Notes: generated by a model from the sequence alone, not told the origin. A stretch of DNA of 64,000 nucleotides from Stappia sp. MMSF_3263 (GCF_030733745.1 NZ_JASHIK010000009.1:1-64000), one strand, 5' to 3'. Positions 28,295-37,882 are shown, numbered from the stretch's first letter. Numbers and translations are program-made.

Positions 28295-31200
28295 CTATTT
28301 GCCGCGCCGCAACCGGCGGGAGCGCATGCGCGGACCGCGCAGGCGGCCCGTTCCGGGGTCCGGATCGCGCATCCGCGCGGCGGTGCTGCGCAACGCGGCG
28401 ACGGCGCGGTCGGTGCTTTCGGCGGGCGGCATGTCCGGTTCGTCCGCCGCGGGAGAGCGGACGAGTTCGCGCAGCAGCGCCTGCGTTTCCGCGTTGAGTT
28501 CGGTCTGCAGCGTGTCGAGCGGGGTTGGCCGGCCGACGAAATAGCCCTGGATCTCGTTGCAGCCTTCCTCCGCCAGCACCCGCAGGTCGCTGGCATCCTC
28601 GACCCCTTCCGCGACCACACTCATGCCGAGCGCGGCGCCGAGCCGCACGATCGTCTCGACAATGGGACGGGCGCTCGCCGTCTGGCGCATCGCCTTGACG
28701 AAGGAGCGGTCGATCTTGATCACGTCGAAGGGGAAGCGCGACAGATAGCCGAGCGAGGAATAACCGGTGCCGAAATCGTCGAGCGCGATACGCACCCCGA
28801 GAGCCTTCAGCGCCTTGAGGATCTGCAGCGCCCGGCGGTCGTCATCGATCAGCACGTTCTCGGTGACCTCGACCTCCAGCCGGTTGGCCTGCAGGCCGGT
28901 TGCCTCCAGCACCTCGCGCACCGTCTCCAGGAAGTGCTTCTCGCGGAACTGCAGCGGACTGACATTGATCGAGATGCGGGGGATCTCCGGTTGCCGCCGG
29001 GCGATCTCGCAGGCGCGCCTGAGCACCCATTCGCCGATGGCGATGATGCGGCCCGACTGTTCGGCGACGGGAATGAAGTCGCTCGGGCTGATCAGCCCCT
29101 TCTCCGGATGGTGCCAGCGAATCAGCGCCTCGTAGCTGCCGATCGTCTGCGAGGCGATGCAAAGGCGCGGCTGCAGGTAGAGCTCGAACTCGTCGTTCTC
29201 AATCGCCTTGACAAGGTCGGCCTCCAGCAGGCGGCGCTTGCGCAGCACCGCATCCATGCCCTCCTCGAAGACGCAATAGGTGTTGCGCCCCTGGCTCTTG
29301 GCCTTGTAGAGCGCGGTGTCGGCGCGCGACACGATCAGCTCCGAATCCTCGCCATGCAACGGACTGACCGCGATGCCGATGCTGGCGCCGGTGCGCAGTA
29401 TCACGCCGTTGCCGCAGTCGATCGGCTGCGACAGCGCATGGACCAGCCGGTGAGCGAGATCGGCCGCCTGGTTGGCGAAGGCGATCTGGTGCTGGATGAC
29501 GGCGAATTCGTCGCCGCCCAGCCGCGAGACGGTGTCGCTGGCCGGCACCAGGGCCTTGAGCCTGTCGGCCGTGGCGCGGATCACCTGGTCGCCGGCCAGG
29601 TGGCCGTGCACATCGTTGATCTCCTTGAACCGGTCGAGGTCGATCATCAACACGGCCGCGGCGCTGTCGTTGGCCCTGGCCGCGTCGAGCACGCCGGTCA
29701 GCCTGTCGGCGAAGACCGCCCGGTTGGGCAGGTCGGTCAAGGGGTCGTGCTGCGCCAGATGACGGATATGCTGCTCCGCCTTCTTGCGGTCGCGCAGGTC
29801 GACAATGGCCGAGACGCGGGTCCGCTCGCCGCGGTAGAGGATCTCTCGGGCGCGAACCTCGACCGGGATCCGGTTTCCGTCGGAATGGATGACATGCAGC
29901 TCGTAGGGTCCGCTTTCGGCTTCCGAAAGCTGGGCGGCGACGCGGGCCCGGTCATCCGGATCGATGAAGTCGAGCATGTTGCGGGATTTCAGCGCGGACA
30001 GCGGCAGGCCCATCAACTGTTCCAGCGCGTGGTTGCCGTCGATGATCGTGCCGCGCACGGAGATGACGATCGCCTCGAAGGTGGCATTGGCAAGCGCGGT
30101 CAGGCGCTCCGCCTCCTCCGCCGTGCGGCGCACGTCTTCCTGGCGGTCGCGCGCCAGCTCCTCGCTCTGAATGGAATCCATCAGCGCGTTGAACAGCACG
30201 GTCATGCCTTCCGCCTCGTCGCCGACCTCGACCGGCAGGCGCAGGTCGAGATCGGCCTTGCCCGCGACAAGGCGGCCGACGGCATCCTCGACATGGCCGA
30301 TGCCGATGCGCGTGCCGTGCTCCGCCTCGTTGAGGCCGCGCACCTCGCCCTCGGCCGAAACGCGCACCGCCATCACCCGCCGCAGGGCGAGGAAGAAGAC
30401 GAGGCCGAGACCGAAGGCCCAGGCGAAATTGAGCGCAGCGCCCGCCGCCTGCACGCCAAGCTGCGCCAGCCGCCCGCCGGCCACGAGGTTCTCCACCGGC
30501 GCGAGCAGGGCAAGGCCGAGCGTGCCGACGACGCCGGCAACGCCATGCACGCCGATGGCGCCGACCGCATCGTCGACGCGCAGGCGCCGCTCCAGGAAGG
30601 ATATGCCGTAGATCGCCGCCGCGCCGCCGGCAAGGCCGATCGCCATGGCGCCGCGCGCATCGAGCACCATGCAGCCGGCGGTGACCGCCACGAGACCGCC
30701 GAGCATGCCGGAAAACGCCTTCTCCGGCAGCAGCACGCGCTCATGGTGCCAGCCGATGGCATAGCCGGCCGCCGCGCCGGTGGCCGCGGCAAGCACGGTG
30801 TTGGCGATCACATGGGCGATGGCGGGGGAGGCGGCCAGCGTCGACCCGCCGTTGAAGCCGATCCAGCCGACGAAGAGCAGCAGCGCGCCGGCGGTGGCCA
30901 GCACCGGGCTGTGACCGTTGAAGCGCACCGGCCGGCCGTCGGCATCGAAACGGCCGATGCGCGGGCCGATGACGATGCAGGCGGCGAGCGCGATCCAGGC
31001 GCCGGTGCCGTGCACGACGGTGGAGCCGGCGAAATCGATGAAACCGGCATGGGCCAGGAAGGCGCTGGCATTCTCGTTGAGCGCCGTGCCCCAGGCCCAG
31101 TGGACGAAGGCGGGATAGACGAGGCCGGCGATGAACACCGAACACACCACATAGGCGGCAAGCGGCATGCGCTCGGCCACCGCGCCCGACACGATCGTTG

Positions 31201-31618
31201 CCGCCGTGCCGCAGAACATCACCTGAAAGACGAAGAAGGCAAAGCCCCAGGCATCGAGCCCGCCGAGCATGAACAGTTCCGCGTCGAGACCGACGATGAA
31301 GCCGCTTGACGCGCCGAAGGCGAACATGAAGCCGACAAGCGCGAAGACCACGACCGAGAAGCTGAAGTCGAGCAGGTTCTTCTGCGCCACGTTGATCGAG
31401 TTCTTCGAGCGCACCATGCCGGCTTCCAGCAGCAGGAAGCCGACCTGCATCAGCAGGACGAGCCCGGCGGCGACGAGAATCCAGACGAAATCGAGGGTGC
31501 GCTGCAGCGACAAAAGCTCGCCCGCAAGACCGGATGCAAAGGCCGGCACGGGCATGGCCGCCATCGGCACCGCCAGTGCCGAAATGCGTCTCCAATGCCC
31601 GGATTGCAATGCCGCCAT
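28295..31618 (-). CDS. Amt-PAS-GGDEF-EAL: ammonium transporter-like sensor fused to c-di-GMP enzymes
   Basis: The 1107-aa protein begins with a signal-like segment and a full Amt/MEP ammonium channel domain (about 38-440). The twin-His pore residues are conserved: His203 in STVVHGTG and His358 in GVHGVAG, and the channel's C-terminal NEAEHGTRIG is present. A linker of about 60 residues (HAMP-like in look) leads to a PAS domain (510-615), a GGDEF domain with intact GGDEF at 701-705, and an EAL domain with EAL at 830-832 and DDFGTGYSS. The design implies that ammonium binding or passage sets c-di-GMP output. Amt fusions to histidine kinases and GGDEF domains are known; the tandem GGDEF-EAL version is less common. 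No glnK gene is adjacent. Confidence 0.94.
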   Translation of the reverse strand: MAALQSGHWRRISALAVPMAAMPVPAFASGLAGELLSLQRTLDFVWILVAAGLVLLMQVGFLLLEAGMVRSKNSINVAQKNLLDFSFSVVVFALVGFMFAFGASSGFIVGLDAELFMLGGLDAWGFAFFVFQVMFCGTAATIVSGAVAERMPLAAYVVCSVFIAGLVYPAFVHWAWGTALNENASAFLAHAGFIDFAGSTVVHGTGAWIALAACIVIGPRIGRFDADGRPVRFNGHSPVLATAGALLLFVGWIGFNGGSTLAASPAIAHVIANTVLAAATGAAAGYAIGWHHERVLLPEKAFSGMLGGLVAVTAGCMVLDARGAMAIGLAGGAAAIYGISFLERRLRVDDAVGAIGVHGVAGVVGTLGLALLAPVENLVAGGRLAQLGVQAAGAALNFAWAFGLGLVFFLALRRVMAVRVSAEGEVRGLNEAEHGTRIGIGHVEDAVGRLVAGKADLDLRLPVEVGDEAEGMTVLFNALMDSIQSEELARDRQEDVRRTAEEAERLTALANATFEAIVISVRGTIIDGNHALEQLMGLPLSALKSRNMLDFIDPDDRARVAAQLSEAESGPYELHVIHSDGNRIPVEVRAREILYRGERTRVSAIVDLRDRKKAEQHIRHLAQHDPLTDLPNRAVFADRLTGVLDAARANDSAAAVLMIDLDRFKEINDVHGHLAGDQVIRATADRLKALVPASDTVSRLGGDEFAVIQHQIAFANQAADLAHRLVHALSQPIDCGNGVILRTGASIGIAVSPLHGEDSELIVSRADTALYKAKSQGRNTYCVFEEGMDAVLRKRRLLEADLVKAIENDEFELYLQPRLCIASQTIGSYEALIRWHHPEKGLISPSDFIPVAEQSGRIIAIGEWVLRRACEIARRQPEIPRISINVSPLQFREKHFLETVREVLEATGLQANRLEVEVTENVLIDDDRRALQILKALKALGVRIALDDFGTGYSSLGYLSRFPFDVIKIDRSFVKAMRQTASARPIVETIVRLGAALGMSVVAEGVEDASDLRVLAEEGCNEIQGYFVGRPTPLDTLQTELNAETQALLRELVRSPAADEPDMPPAESTDRAVAALRSTAARMRDPDPGTGRLRGPRMRSRRLRRGK

Positions 31619-31692
31619 GTCCCGTGTCCCCTTTGTTTGCGGGAGCTTAGGACGCAGCGGTTAAAAACCGGTTGCACCATGTGTCCTCGCAA

Positions 31693-32745
31693 TTAATCGC
31701 GAGGGACGTTTCTTTGGATGCGATGGTTTTCGCCATGTTGCAATGCCGCAATTCTTGCCGAACCGCGCAGGATGAGGGCCCCTTCGACGATCACCCGCTC
31801 GGGCGCGGGGGCTTTTGCCTCGATATTGGCAAGCAGGATGCGCACCGCCGCCTCGACCATCTCCTCCGCCGGCTGGCTGACGGTGGTCAGCGCATAGGAG
31901 GGCCAGTCCGCCATCGGGGCGTCGTCGTAGCCGACGATCGAGACCTCGCCCGGCACGTCGATGCCAAGCTTGTGGCGCAGCGTGTCGAGTGCCGCCGCCG
32001 CCATGTGGTCATTGGCGCAGAACACGGCGTCGGGCCGGCTCGGCCCGGAGAACAGGCGGCGGATCGCGGCGCAGGTCGCTACCCGCTCGTAATTGCCGAC
32101 ATCCTCGGCAAACAGGGTCCGTCCGTTGCGGGCCAGTTCCTCGATGAAGCCCTGGCGCCGGTCCCGGTTGGTCGAGCTTCCCGGCCAGCCGGCGAGATAG
32201 GCGATCCGCTCGTGCCCGTTCTCGATCAGGAAGCGCGCCACCTGGCGGCCGCCGGCCCGGTTGTCGGAGCTCACCGCCGACAGGCTCTCGTCGTCGAGGG
32301 TGCGGTTGAACAGGACGACGGGAATGCCGGCGGCGCTGCAGCGCGCGGCGAAGGCGGAACTGAGGCCGGCCGAAACCATGACGAGGCCGTCGATCTGGTA
32401 CTCCAGCAATTCGCGCAGGACGTCGTCCATCGGGTCGTTGGACTGACCGGTGAAGAACATCATCGCGTGGTAGCCGCGTGCCTGCAGGCGGCGCGACAGT
32501 TTTTCCAGGATTGCCGGATAGTAGGGATTGTCGAGATAGGCGGCGACGATGCCGACAATGCCGGAGCGCCGGGTGATCAGCGAGCGGGCGATCTTGTTGG
32601 GGCGGTAGCCGAGCTCCTCGGCCGCCGCCATCACTTTTGCCCGGGTCTCCGCGGAGACGCTGGCACCCGCGGTGAAGGCGCGGCTGACGGCAGACTGGCT
32701 GACGCCGGCGCGGCGCGCGACGTCGAGTGAGGTGACCCGGGGCAT
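31693..32745 (-). CDS. LacI family transcriptional regulator
   Basis: A 350-aa regulator with the N-terminal LacI helix-turn-helix and hinge (SLDVARRAGVSQSAVSRAF at 6-24, then KIARSLITRRSGIVG) and a periplasmic-binding-protein-like effector domain (Peripla_BP_3), including PDAVFCANDHMAAAAL and VSIVGYDDAPMADW. The effector is probably a sugar or sugar acid, but no sugar transport or catabolic genes lie beside it, so its targets are elsewhere. Confidence 0.94.
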   Translation of the reverse strand: MPRVTSLDVARRAGVSQSAVSRAFTAGASVSAETRAKVMAAAEELGYRPNKIARSLITRRSGIVGIVAAYLDNPYYPAILEKLSRRLQARGYHAMMFFTGQSNDPMDDVLRELLEYQIDGLVMVSAGLSSAFAARCSAAGIPVVLFNRTLDDESLSAVSSDNRAGGRQVARFLIENGHERIAYLAGWPGSSTNRDRRQGFIEELARNGRTLFAEDVGNYERVATCAAIRRLFSGPSRPDAVFCANDHMAAAALDTLRHKLGIDVPGEVSIVGYDDAPMADWPSYALTTVSQPAEEMVEAAVRILLANIEAKAPAPERVIVEGALILRGSARIAALQHGENHRIQRNVPRD

Positions 32746-32897
32746 GTTCTTGTTCTCCCGCCCCCTGTCTTGCCGTCCCTTACGTCATTTGGCAAGCGGC
32801 AAGCGGTTCGCGCGGCGCGGCCATTGACCTTGCGGGTGCCCGGCACTTAGGATCGCGCGCAAATTGAAACGTCCACACCCTGCCTGGAAAACCGATC

Positions 32898-33452
32898 ATG
32901 TTTCAGACTTTTCCCTCCGCGACCGGATGCCTGCGCGCTCTTGCCCGGCCCGTCATCCTGGCCGCCGCTCTCGCCATGGCAGGGCCCGCGTTCGCCCAGG
33001 ACAAGGCGGCCGAAGGCGCTGGCCAGACCGCCAGCCCGAGCGGCGAAAACTGGGTCCTGCAATGCAGCGAGGCGACCGAAAAGGCACCGAAAAGCTGCCG
33101 GGTGCTGCAGAACATCGTCATGAAGGACAGCGGCCAGCGGCTGCTGACGGTCGTGGTCGAGCCGCGCGAGGGCGCCCCCAACCACGCGCTGGTGCTGGCC
33201 CTGCCGCATGGCGTGTTCCTGCCGGCGGGCGCGGCGATCCGCGTCGACGAGGGCGAGCCGACGCCGCTGGTCATCCAGACGAGCGATGCCAACGGCGCCT
33301 ATGCGGGAACGGCGATCAGCGACGACCTGCTCGCCTCGCTGAAAAAGGGACAGAGGCTGATCATCGCCTTCAAGACGGCGCAGCAGCAGGATCTCGCCGT
33401 GCCGGTGACGCTGATCGGCTTCACCGCCGCCTATACCAAGCTGGGAAGCTGA
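32898..33452 (+). CDS. Invasion-associated locus B (IalB) family protein
   Basis: A 184-aa exported protein: signal peptide to about residue 34 (cleavage near AFAQ), then the IalB domain (WVLQCSE, KSCRVLQNIV with two Cys that may form a disulfide, then LPHGVFLPAGAAIRVDEGEP). The family was named from Bartonella, where it aids erythrocyte invasion, but it is widespread in free-living Rhizobiales with no known biochemical role. It is a single-gene unit ending in a strong terminator. Confidence 0.92.
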   Translation: MFQTFPSATGCLRALARPVILAAALAMAGPAFAQDKAAEGAGQTASPSGENWVLQCSEATEKAPKSCRVLQNIVMKDSGQRLLTVVVEPREGAPNHALVLALPHGVFLPAGAAIRVDEGEPTPLVIQTSDANGAYAGTAISDDLLASLKKGQRLIIAFKTAQQQDLAVPVTLIGFTAAYTKLGS

Positions 33453-33491
33453 CGCCCCCTGGCAAGACCATCGGCACTGGTGCCGTGGAAC

Positions 33492-33525
33492 AAAGGCAGG
33501 CTTTCTTCGGAAAGCCTGCCTTTTT
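33492..33525 (+). terminator. Strong intrinsic terminator after the ialB-like gene
   Basis: A perfect 14-bp stem with arms 33492-33505 and 33510-33523 is closed by a TTCG tetraloop and runs into TTTTTACTTTT. It lies 39 bp past the stop codon. Confidence 0.92.
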
Positions 33526-33540
33526 ACTTTTCCGGATGCC

Positions 33541-34314
33541 TCAGGCGGCGGCGGTGCGACGGGTCAGGTCGGCCCAGTTGCGCATCGACCAAAGGTGGGC
33601 GTAGATCACCGGCAGCGCGCCGGAGCGGCGCAGGTCGAGAAACGCCTCGTCGGAAAGGGCCGAGAAGCGGGCCTCGTCGACGATGCAGAAGTCGTTGACG
33701 GTGAGCACCTCGCCGCCGGGCAAGGTGAAGCGCCCTTCATTGGCGACCAGCAGGTCATGCTCGGCAAGCTTTCCCAGCACCGTCTCGCTCTCGCGCGCCT
33801 CGCGCTGGAAGGCGCCGCAGAAGTCGAGCGCCTTGCGAACCGCCTCGGACGGCTCCGAGCCCTCGAACAGCGGCACCTCGCCATCCGGACCGACCTTGCC
33901 GCTTTCCATGTCGACGCACAGGGCGAACTCGCTGGCATCGTCGTTGCGGGCGAGCACGAAGGGATAACGCCGGACATAGGAGGGAATATAGACATCCTCC
34001 GCCCAGGCGCCGGCCGCGTCGACGAACAGGTTCCGGTCGCGTCGCAGGCCAAGCACGGCGACGGCTGCCGGCGGCGTGGTGCCGGCGGCGAAGACGATCG
34101 GATAATGCCGCGCCGCGATGCCGAACTCGATCGCGTTGACCGGCACCGCATGGGTGCCGGCGGCGAAGCCGTAGTCCGGGGCAAGCGTTACGCCGAACGC
34201 GCCGTGCCTGTCGGCCCGCAGCGCCTCGGGCCGCTTGTAGAACAGCGGCATGGCGGCGGCGCCTGCCGCGGCGCGCGGAGCGGTGCTGTCGGCCTCGGCC
34301 TCGGTCTTGGTCAT
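33541..34314 (-). CDS. SapC family protein
   Basis: A 257-aa protein of the SapC family (PF07277). Typical segments are MPLFYKRPEALRADRHGAFG, HAVPVNAIEFGIAARHYPIVF and FVDAAGAWAEDVYIPSYVRRYPF. The family name comes from a Campylobacter S-layer-associated gene; the real function is not established. The start MTKTEAEAD was chosen for family length. It diverges from the small protein and DUF6916 genes across a 208-bp gap. No S-layer gene is recognised, but the collar and propeller proteins lie nearby. Confidence 0.88.
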   Translation of the reverse strand: MTKTEAEADSTAPRAAAGAAAMPLFYKRPEALRADRHGAFGVTLAPDYGFAAGTHAVPVNAIEFGIAARHYPIVFAAGTTPPAAVAVLGLRRDRNLFVDAAGAWAEDVYIPSYVRRYPFVLARNDDASEFALCVDMESGKVGPDGEVPLFEGSEPSEAVRKALDFCGAFQREARESETVLGKLAEHDLLVANEGRFTLPGGEVLTVNDFCIVDEARFSALSDEAFLDLRRSGALPVIYAHLWSMRNWADLTRRTAAA

Positions 34315-34522
34315 GATGATCCGTCCTTCGGGCGGTTGAATGAATATGCGGAAATCGGGCAGGGCCTCGGGCCACGCGACTTTTTTGTACAATTCCAGCG
34401 ACGGGTTGCCTAGGGTGGCCGGACAGATGAATGTGCATACCGCCGGTTGCGCGGTGCGGCGCCTGATGCCGCGCCGCCAGGGCGCAGGATGAAACGGACG
34501 CAAGAGGAAACGGGGAGACGAG

Positions 34523-34996
34523 ATGGCGCAGGCCGTTTCCGGAACGCAGCGGGTCGCCGGCGCGCATGCGGGCGTCAGTTTCGCCGGCGAGGAGATCCTG
34601 CTCGACGGCGGGGCCTTTCGCGACTGCAGCTTCGAGCGCTGCCATCTGCATTATGACGGCGGCACGCTGCCGGTGCTGACCGGCTGTCGTTTTTCCGACT
34701 GTGCCTGGTTCTTCGGCGAGGCCGCGGCCGACACGCTGGCGATGCTGGCGGCGCTCAACCAGGGCGGTTTCTCGGCGATGGTCGAAAGAACACTCGAAGG
34801 GGTTCGCAGCGGCGCCGTCCTGGAGCCTGCCCCGGCGGATACGCGACCGGCCGGCCGGCGGCGGCGGTCGATCGATCTCGGCTTCGGCCAGTTCCCGGTG
34901 CCCAGGGTCTTGCATCGTCCGGCGGCGGCCGGCGCGGCGGGAGCGGGAGTTTCGCGGGCAACAGCCACCACGGACAGGAAGGAAGACAGGGAATGA
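34523..34996 (+). CDS. Hypothetical protein upstream of the DUF6916-like gene
   Basis: A 157-aa protein without a recognised family. The N-terminal 75 residues have a pattern close to a pentapeptide-like or beta-solenoid turn (GGAFRDCSFERCHLHYDGG, then CRFSDCAWFF) with four Cys. The rest is Ala/Arg/Pro-rich and probably disordered. GGGGAGACGAG precedes the ATG. Its stop overlaps the next start (ATGA), so the two are coupled. It is likely a partner of the DUF6916-like protein. Confidence 0.75.
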   Translation: MAQAVSGTQRVAGAHAGVSFAGEEILLDGGAFRDCSFERCHLHYDGGTLPVLTGCRFSDCAWFFGEAAADTLAMLAALNQGGFSAMVERTLEGVRSGAVLEPAPADTRPAGRRRRSIDLGFGQFPVPRVLHRPAAAGAAGAGVSRATATTDRKEDRE

Positions 34997-35295
34997 CGGG
35001 ACTGAGCGACCTTGCGACGGCGACGATGGCCGACTTCGAAGCCTGCAGGGACAAGCCGATACGCCTGACGGCGGGTGACGAAAGCATGGACCTGGCCATC
35101 GCCGAGGTGACCGCCGTCAGCGGGCCGGAACGGCCGGGCGGCGCGTTCTCGGTGGTGTTTCGCGGGCCGCGCGAGCCGGTTGTGGAACAGGCGATCCATC
35201 ATATTGTCGTCGAGGGACACGGCGAGGCGGAGATCTTTCTGGTGCCGCTGGGTCCCGACAAGGACGGCATGCTCTACGAGGCCGTGTTCAACTGA
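34993..35295 (+). CDS. DUF6916-like small protein
   Basis: A 100-aa beta-rich protein. The segment FSVVFRGPREPVVEQAIHHI and the ending KDGMLYEAVFN match what I recall of DUF6916 proteins, which are often encoded near tail-collar (microcystin-dependent-like) genes. Here the collar genes lie 2 kb away on the other strand. Function is unknown. Confidence 0.75.
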   Translation: MTGLSDLATATMADFEACRDKPIRLTAGDESMDLAIAEVTAVSGPERPGGAFSVVFRGPREPVVEQAIHHIVVEGHGEAEIFLVPLGPDKDGMLYEAVFN

Positions 35296-35386
35296 GCCGG
35301 CCGGCCGGGCGGTTTCCGGCCACCCGCGCGGCGGACGACCAGCCGGCGCGGAACGTCCGGCAGGTCTGCGGAAGGAGGCCAGGCCG

Positions 35387-35941
35387 TCAGGCCGGCGCCG
35401 CCGCGTCCCAGCGCAGCAGGTGATAGACGCCCTTGTCCTCGCGCTTGGAGAAGCCGAGGCGGAGATAGAGGCGCATGGCCGGGTTGTTGTGCTCGACATG
35501 GATGCCGACACCCAGGCCGTCGCGTGCGGCCATGTCCTGCACATCCTCCAGCATAGCCCGGCCGAGGCCCTCGCCGCGCGCGCCCGGCATCAGGGCGATG
35601 TCGATGATGCGGATCTCCGAAGGCCAGCGCTCCAGGTAGAGCCGGCCGACGGGGGCGCCTTGCCGCTCGACCACCAGCCAGTCGGCATCCGGATAGTGCT
35701 GCATGTAGTGGGCATGCTGGGCGCGGAATTGCTGTTCGAGGAAGGCGCTTTTCTCCGCCGCGCTCCAGGGCAGGGCGGCGAGTTCCTCCATCCGCGTCGA
35801 GGCGTAGAGATCGCCGAGGAAGGGGAGGTCGTCCTCGCTCATCCGCCGGAAGGCGAGACCGCGCGCGGCGGCGCGCGGCAGAACGGGAAGCGGCCGCGCA
35901 TCCCTCGCGGCCGCCAGTATCGTGTGCCCGGGATCCGGCAT
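35387..35941 (-). CDS. GNAT family N-acetyltransferase
   Basis: A 184-aa acetyltransferase with the acetyl-CoA motif ALMPGARGEGLGRAMLEDV at about 117-135 and the following VEHNNPAMRLYLRLGFSKRE. It is a different GNAT subgroup from the trio near 10 kb. It begins 5 bp after the stop of the propeller-like gene, so it is probably the last gene of the collar unit and may modify one of its products; that is an inference. Confidence 0.88.
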   Translation of the reverse strand: MPDPGHTILAAARDARPLPVLPRAAARGLAFRRMSEDDLPFLGDLYASTRMEELAALPWSAAEKSAFLEQQFRAQHAHYMQHYPDADWLVVERQGAPVGRLYLERWPSEIRIIDIALMPGARGEGLGRAMLEDVQDMAARDGLGVGIHVEHNNPAMRLYLRLGFSKREDKGVYHLLRWDAAAPA

Positions 35942-35946
35942 CCCGT

Positions 35947-37239
35947 TCAGTCCGGGGTTTCCTGCGGCGGCGTCAGGTCGCGCACCACCGTGTAGCCCGA
36001 CTGGAAGCCGCTCGTGGCAAGCACTGTCCAGCCCGCCTCCCAGGAGGTGGATTCAGGTCCGGCCTCGGGCAGGCAGGCAACGCCATTCGTGGCCGTCTGC
36101 TGGAAATAGAACAGGCGGCCGTCGGCGCTGTAGTCCATCACCGCATAGCCGAAGCCCGGGGAAATGCCGATCTTCTGCCATCCGCGCCACTGCTGGAACA
36201 GCGCATCGACCTGCTGGTTGGCGTGCAGGCCGTGGTTTTCGTCCTGCGCGACCAGCATGATATGGCCGTCGGCATCGAAGTCGGCGGCAAGGTTGACGAG
36301 GGTCACGCCGACCATGCCCGGGCGGATCCATTGCGACCAGGTCAACGATCCCGGCGGGCTTTGGCGAATCTGCACGACATCGGAATTGTTCCCGATCATG
36401 AAGATGTTGAGCGCGCCTTCCTTGTCGAGGACCGGGCAGGGCAGGCTGTCGGCCGGGCCGCTTGCGGCCGTGTCGAGCTGCGTCCAGCCGGTCCATTGCT
36501 GCGGCGTCAGGGTCTGTGCCACCGTCTGCTGGTTGACGTAGAGATGGCGGTCATTCGGGTTGCTGCCGACACCGGCGATGAGAATGCGGCCGTCGACATT
36601 GGCCGCGACCTCGATCAGCGCGATGGACTGGCCGGAAAGCTGCTGCCACGTGCCCCAGACCTGCTCTGGCGGCTGTTCCACCGGCACGGTGATGGTGATC
36701 GGCTCGCTGGCGCCCGGCGGCACGACCTTGATCGTCTGCTCGACGATGCGGTCGGGATTCTGCCGGATCCACCAGAGATCGCCGCTCGTCGTCAGGGCGA
36801 AGACGGAGACGCGGCCCTCGGCATCGGCAATCAGGCGCAGCTGGTGAAGCTGGGTGACGCCAGGCGGCAGGCCGAGCGAGACCGGCGCGTTCCAGCTTTG
36901 CTCCGGACCCGAGCCGTCGCCGGCCTCGTCGATATAGTCGATTGTCGGCTGGCCGCTCTTGATCGCAACGATGGCGACCCGGCCGTCTGCGGTGGTGCCG
37001 GAGGCGAGCGGCGCGCTGTAGGCGTCGGGTGTCACCGTCACCCATTTTTCGGACCAGGGGCCGTTCGGCGCGACCTGGGCCTTCCAGACGAGCGGGCTGC
37101 CGGCATCGGCCTCGATGCCGATGACCATGAGGCGTGAGTTTTCGGTGAAGGGAACCTCGCGGGCCTCGCCGGGGGCGAGCGGCTCGGGAAGGAAGGCGCC
37201 TTCCTCCAGTTCGATTTCGGTCCTGGCAGCCTCGGTCAT
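35947..37239 (-). CDS. Propeller/lectin-like repeat protein
   Basis: A 430-aa protein with repeated blades of about 50 residues, each with a Trp-rich strand followed by a variant of GrlxvfxxgxD: QWTGWTQLDTAASGP, WSQWIRPGMVGV, WRGWQKIGISPGFG, each followed by segments such as DKEGALNIFMIG and DADGHIMLVAQD. This resembles PLL-type seven-bladed lectins and other sugar-binding propellers. No signal peptide is seen. It lies directly downstream of three tail-collar genes on the same strand, so it could be a surface or fibre-tip binding partner of them. Confidence 0.75.
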   Translation of the reverse strand: MTEAARTEIELEEGAFLPEPLAPGEAREVPFTENSRLMVIGIEADAGSPLVWKAQVAPNGPWSEKWVTVTPDAYSAPLASGTTADGRVAIVAIKSGQPTIDYIDEAGDGSGPEQSWNAPVSLGLPPGVTQLHQLRLIADAEGRVSVFALTTSGDLWWIRQNPDRIVEQTIKVVPPGASEPITITVPVEQPPEQVWGTWQQLSGQSIALIEVAANVDGRILIAGVGSNPNDRHLYVNQQTVAQTLTPQQWTGWTQLDTAASGPADSLPCPVLDKEGALNIFMIGNNSDVVQIRQSPPGSLTWSQWIRPGMVGVTLVNLAADFDADGHIMLVAQDENHGLHANQQVDALFQQWRGWQKIGISPGFGYAVMDYSADGRLFYFQQTATNGVACLPEAGPESTSWEAGWTVLATSGFQSGYTVVRDLTPPQETPD

Positions 37240-37345
37240 GTGGCGCTCCCGCAATTGGTTCGAAATAAGGTCGAAAGCCGGTGTGGCGGATCCGAAGCAC
37301 GTCGCCGCTGCGTTTCGGGACGCGACGAACTTCGGTCTTTGGACA

Positions 37346-37870
37346 CTAGCTGCGCGAGGGGTAGAGACCCTGCAGCGCGATAATGAAATTGATGGCCAGA
37401 TAGGGTTGCATGTTGTTGTGCGCCTGCGAGCCGCCGGCGTTGGGCAGCATCTGCTCGGCCATGGTGCTGTCGGGCGTGTTGAGCGAGAAGGCGTTGCCGC
37501 CGCTCGAACGAGCAAAGGAGGTGTTCGTGGTCGGCGTGGTGATGTCGCCGGGGTCGGCGCCAACGGCGCGCAGGGTGTGATTGTGGTTGGGCATCTGCGC
37601 CTCGGTCAGGGTGACCGTCTCGACACCGCCGCGCTCGCCGAGCCGCCGCGAGGTGAGGCCCGGGCCGCGGCCTGGATGCATCGGCGCGCGGCCTTCCAGG
37701 TTGGGCAGGGCCGTGGTCGTGCGCCCGTCGCCGCCATAGGTGGTGCCGATCAGCGAGAACAGGGCGGTGTTCTGCGAGACGGGCAGGAGCTGGCCATTGC
37801 AAAAGGCCCAGCTGCGCGGTGCGAAATTGCCGGCGAAGATGCGGATCTCGGCAATGAACGGTTCGGACAT
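37346..37870 (-). CDS. Phage tail-collar (microcystin-dependent-like) protein, copy 1
   Basis: A 174-aa protein with the tail collar domain (PF07484): EIRIFAGNFAPRSWAFCNGQ at 8-27, then FSLIGTTYGGDGRTTTALPNLEGR and a C-terminal PYLAINFIIALQGLYPSR. This is the 'microcystin-dependent protein' (MdpB-like) family, common outside phages. A GGAGG lies just before the ATG. It is the third of three paralogues in tandem and precedes the propeller gene by 106 bp. No other phage genes are present. Confidence 0.92.
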   Translation of the reverse strand: MSEPFIAEIRIFAGNFAPRSWAFCNGQLLPVSQNTALFSLIGTTYGGDGRTTTALPNLEGRAPMHPGRGPGLTSRRLGERGGVETVTLTEAQMPNHNHTLRAVGADPGDITTPTTNTSFARSSGGNAFSLNTPDSTMAEQMLPNAGGSQAHNNMQPYLAINFIIALQGLYPSRS

Positions 37871-37882
37871 GGATCGCCTCCT

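Noticed and set aside
27716-31309. Plus-strand frame of about 1,200 codons opposite the Amt-GGDEF-EAL gene
   Set aside because: Antisense shadow; the minus strand has intact Amt, GGDEF and EAL motifs.
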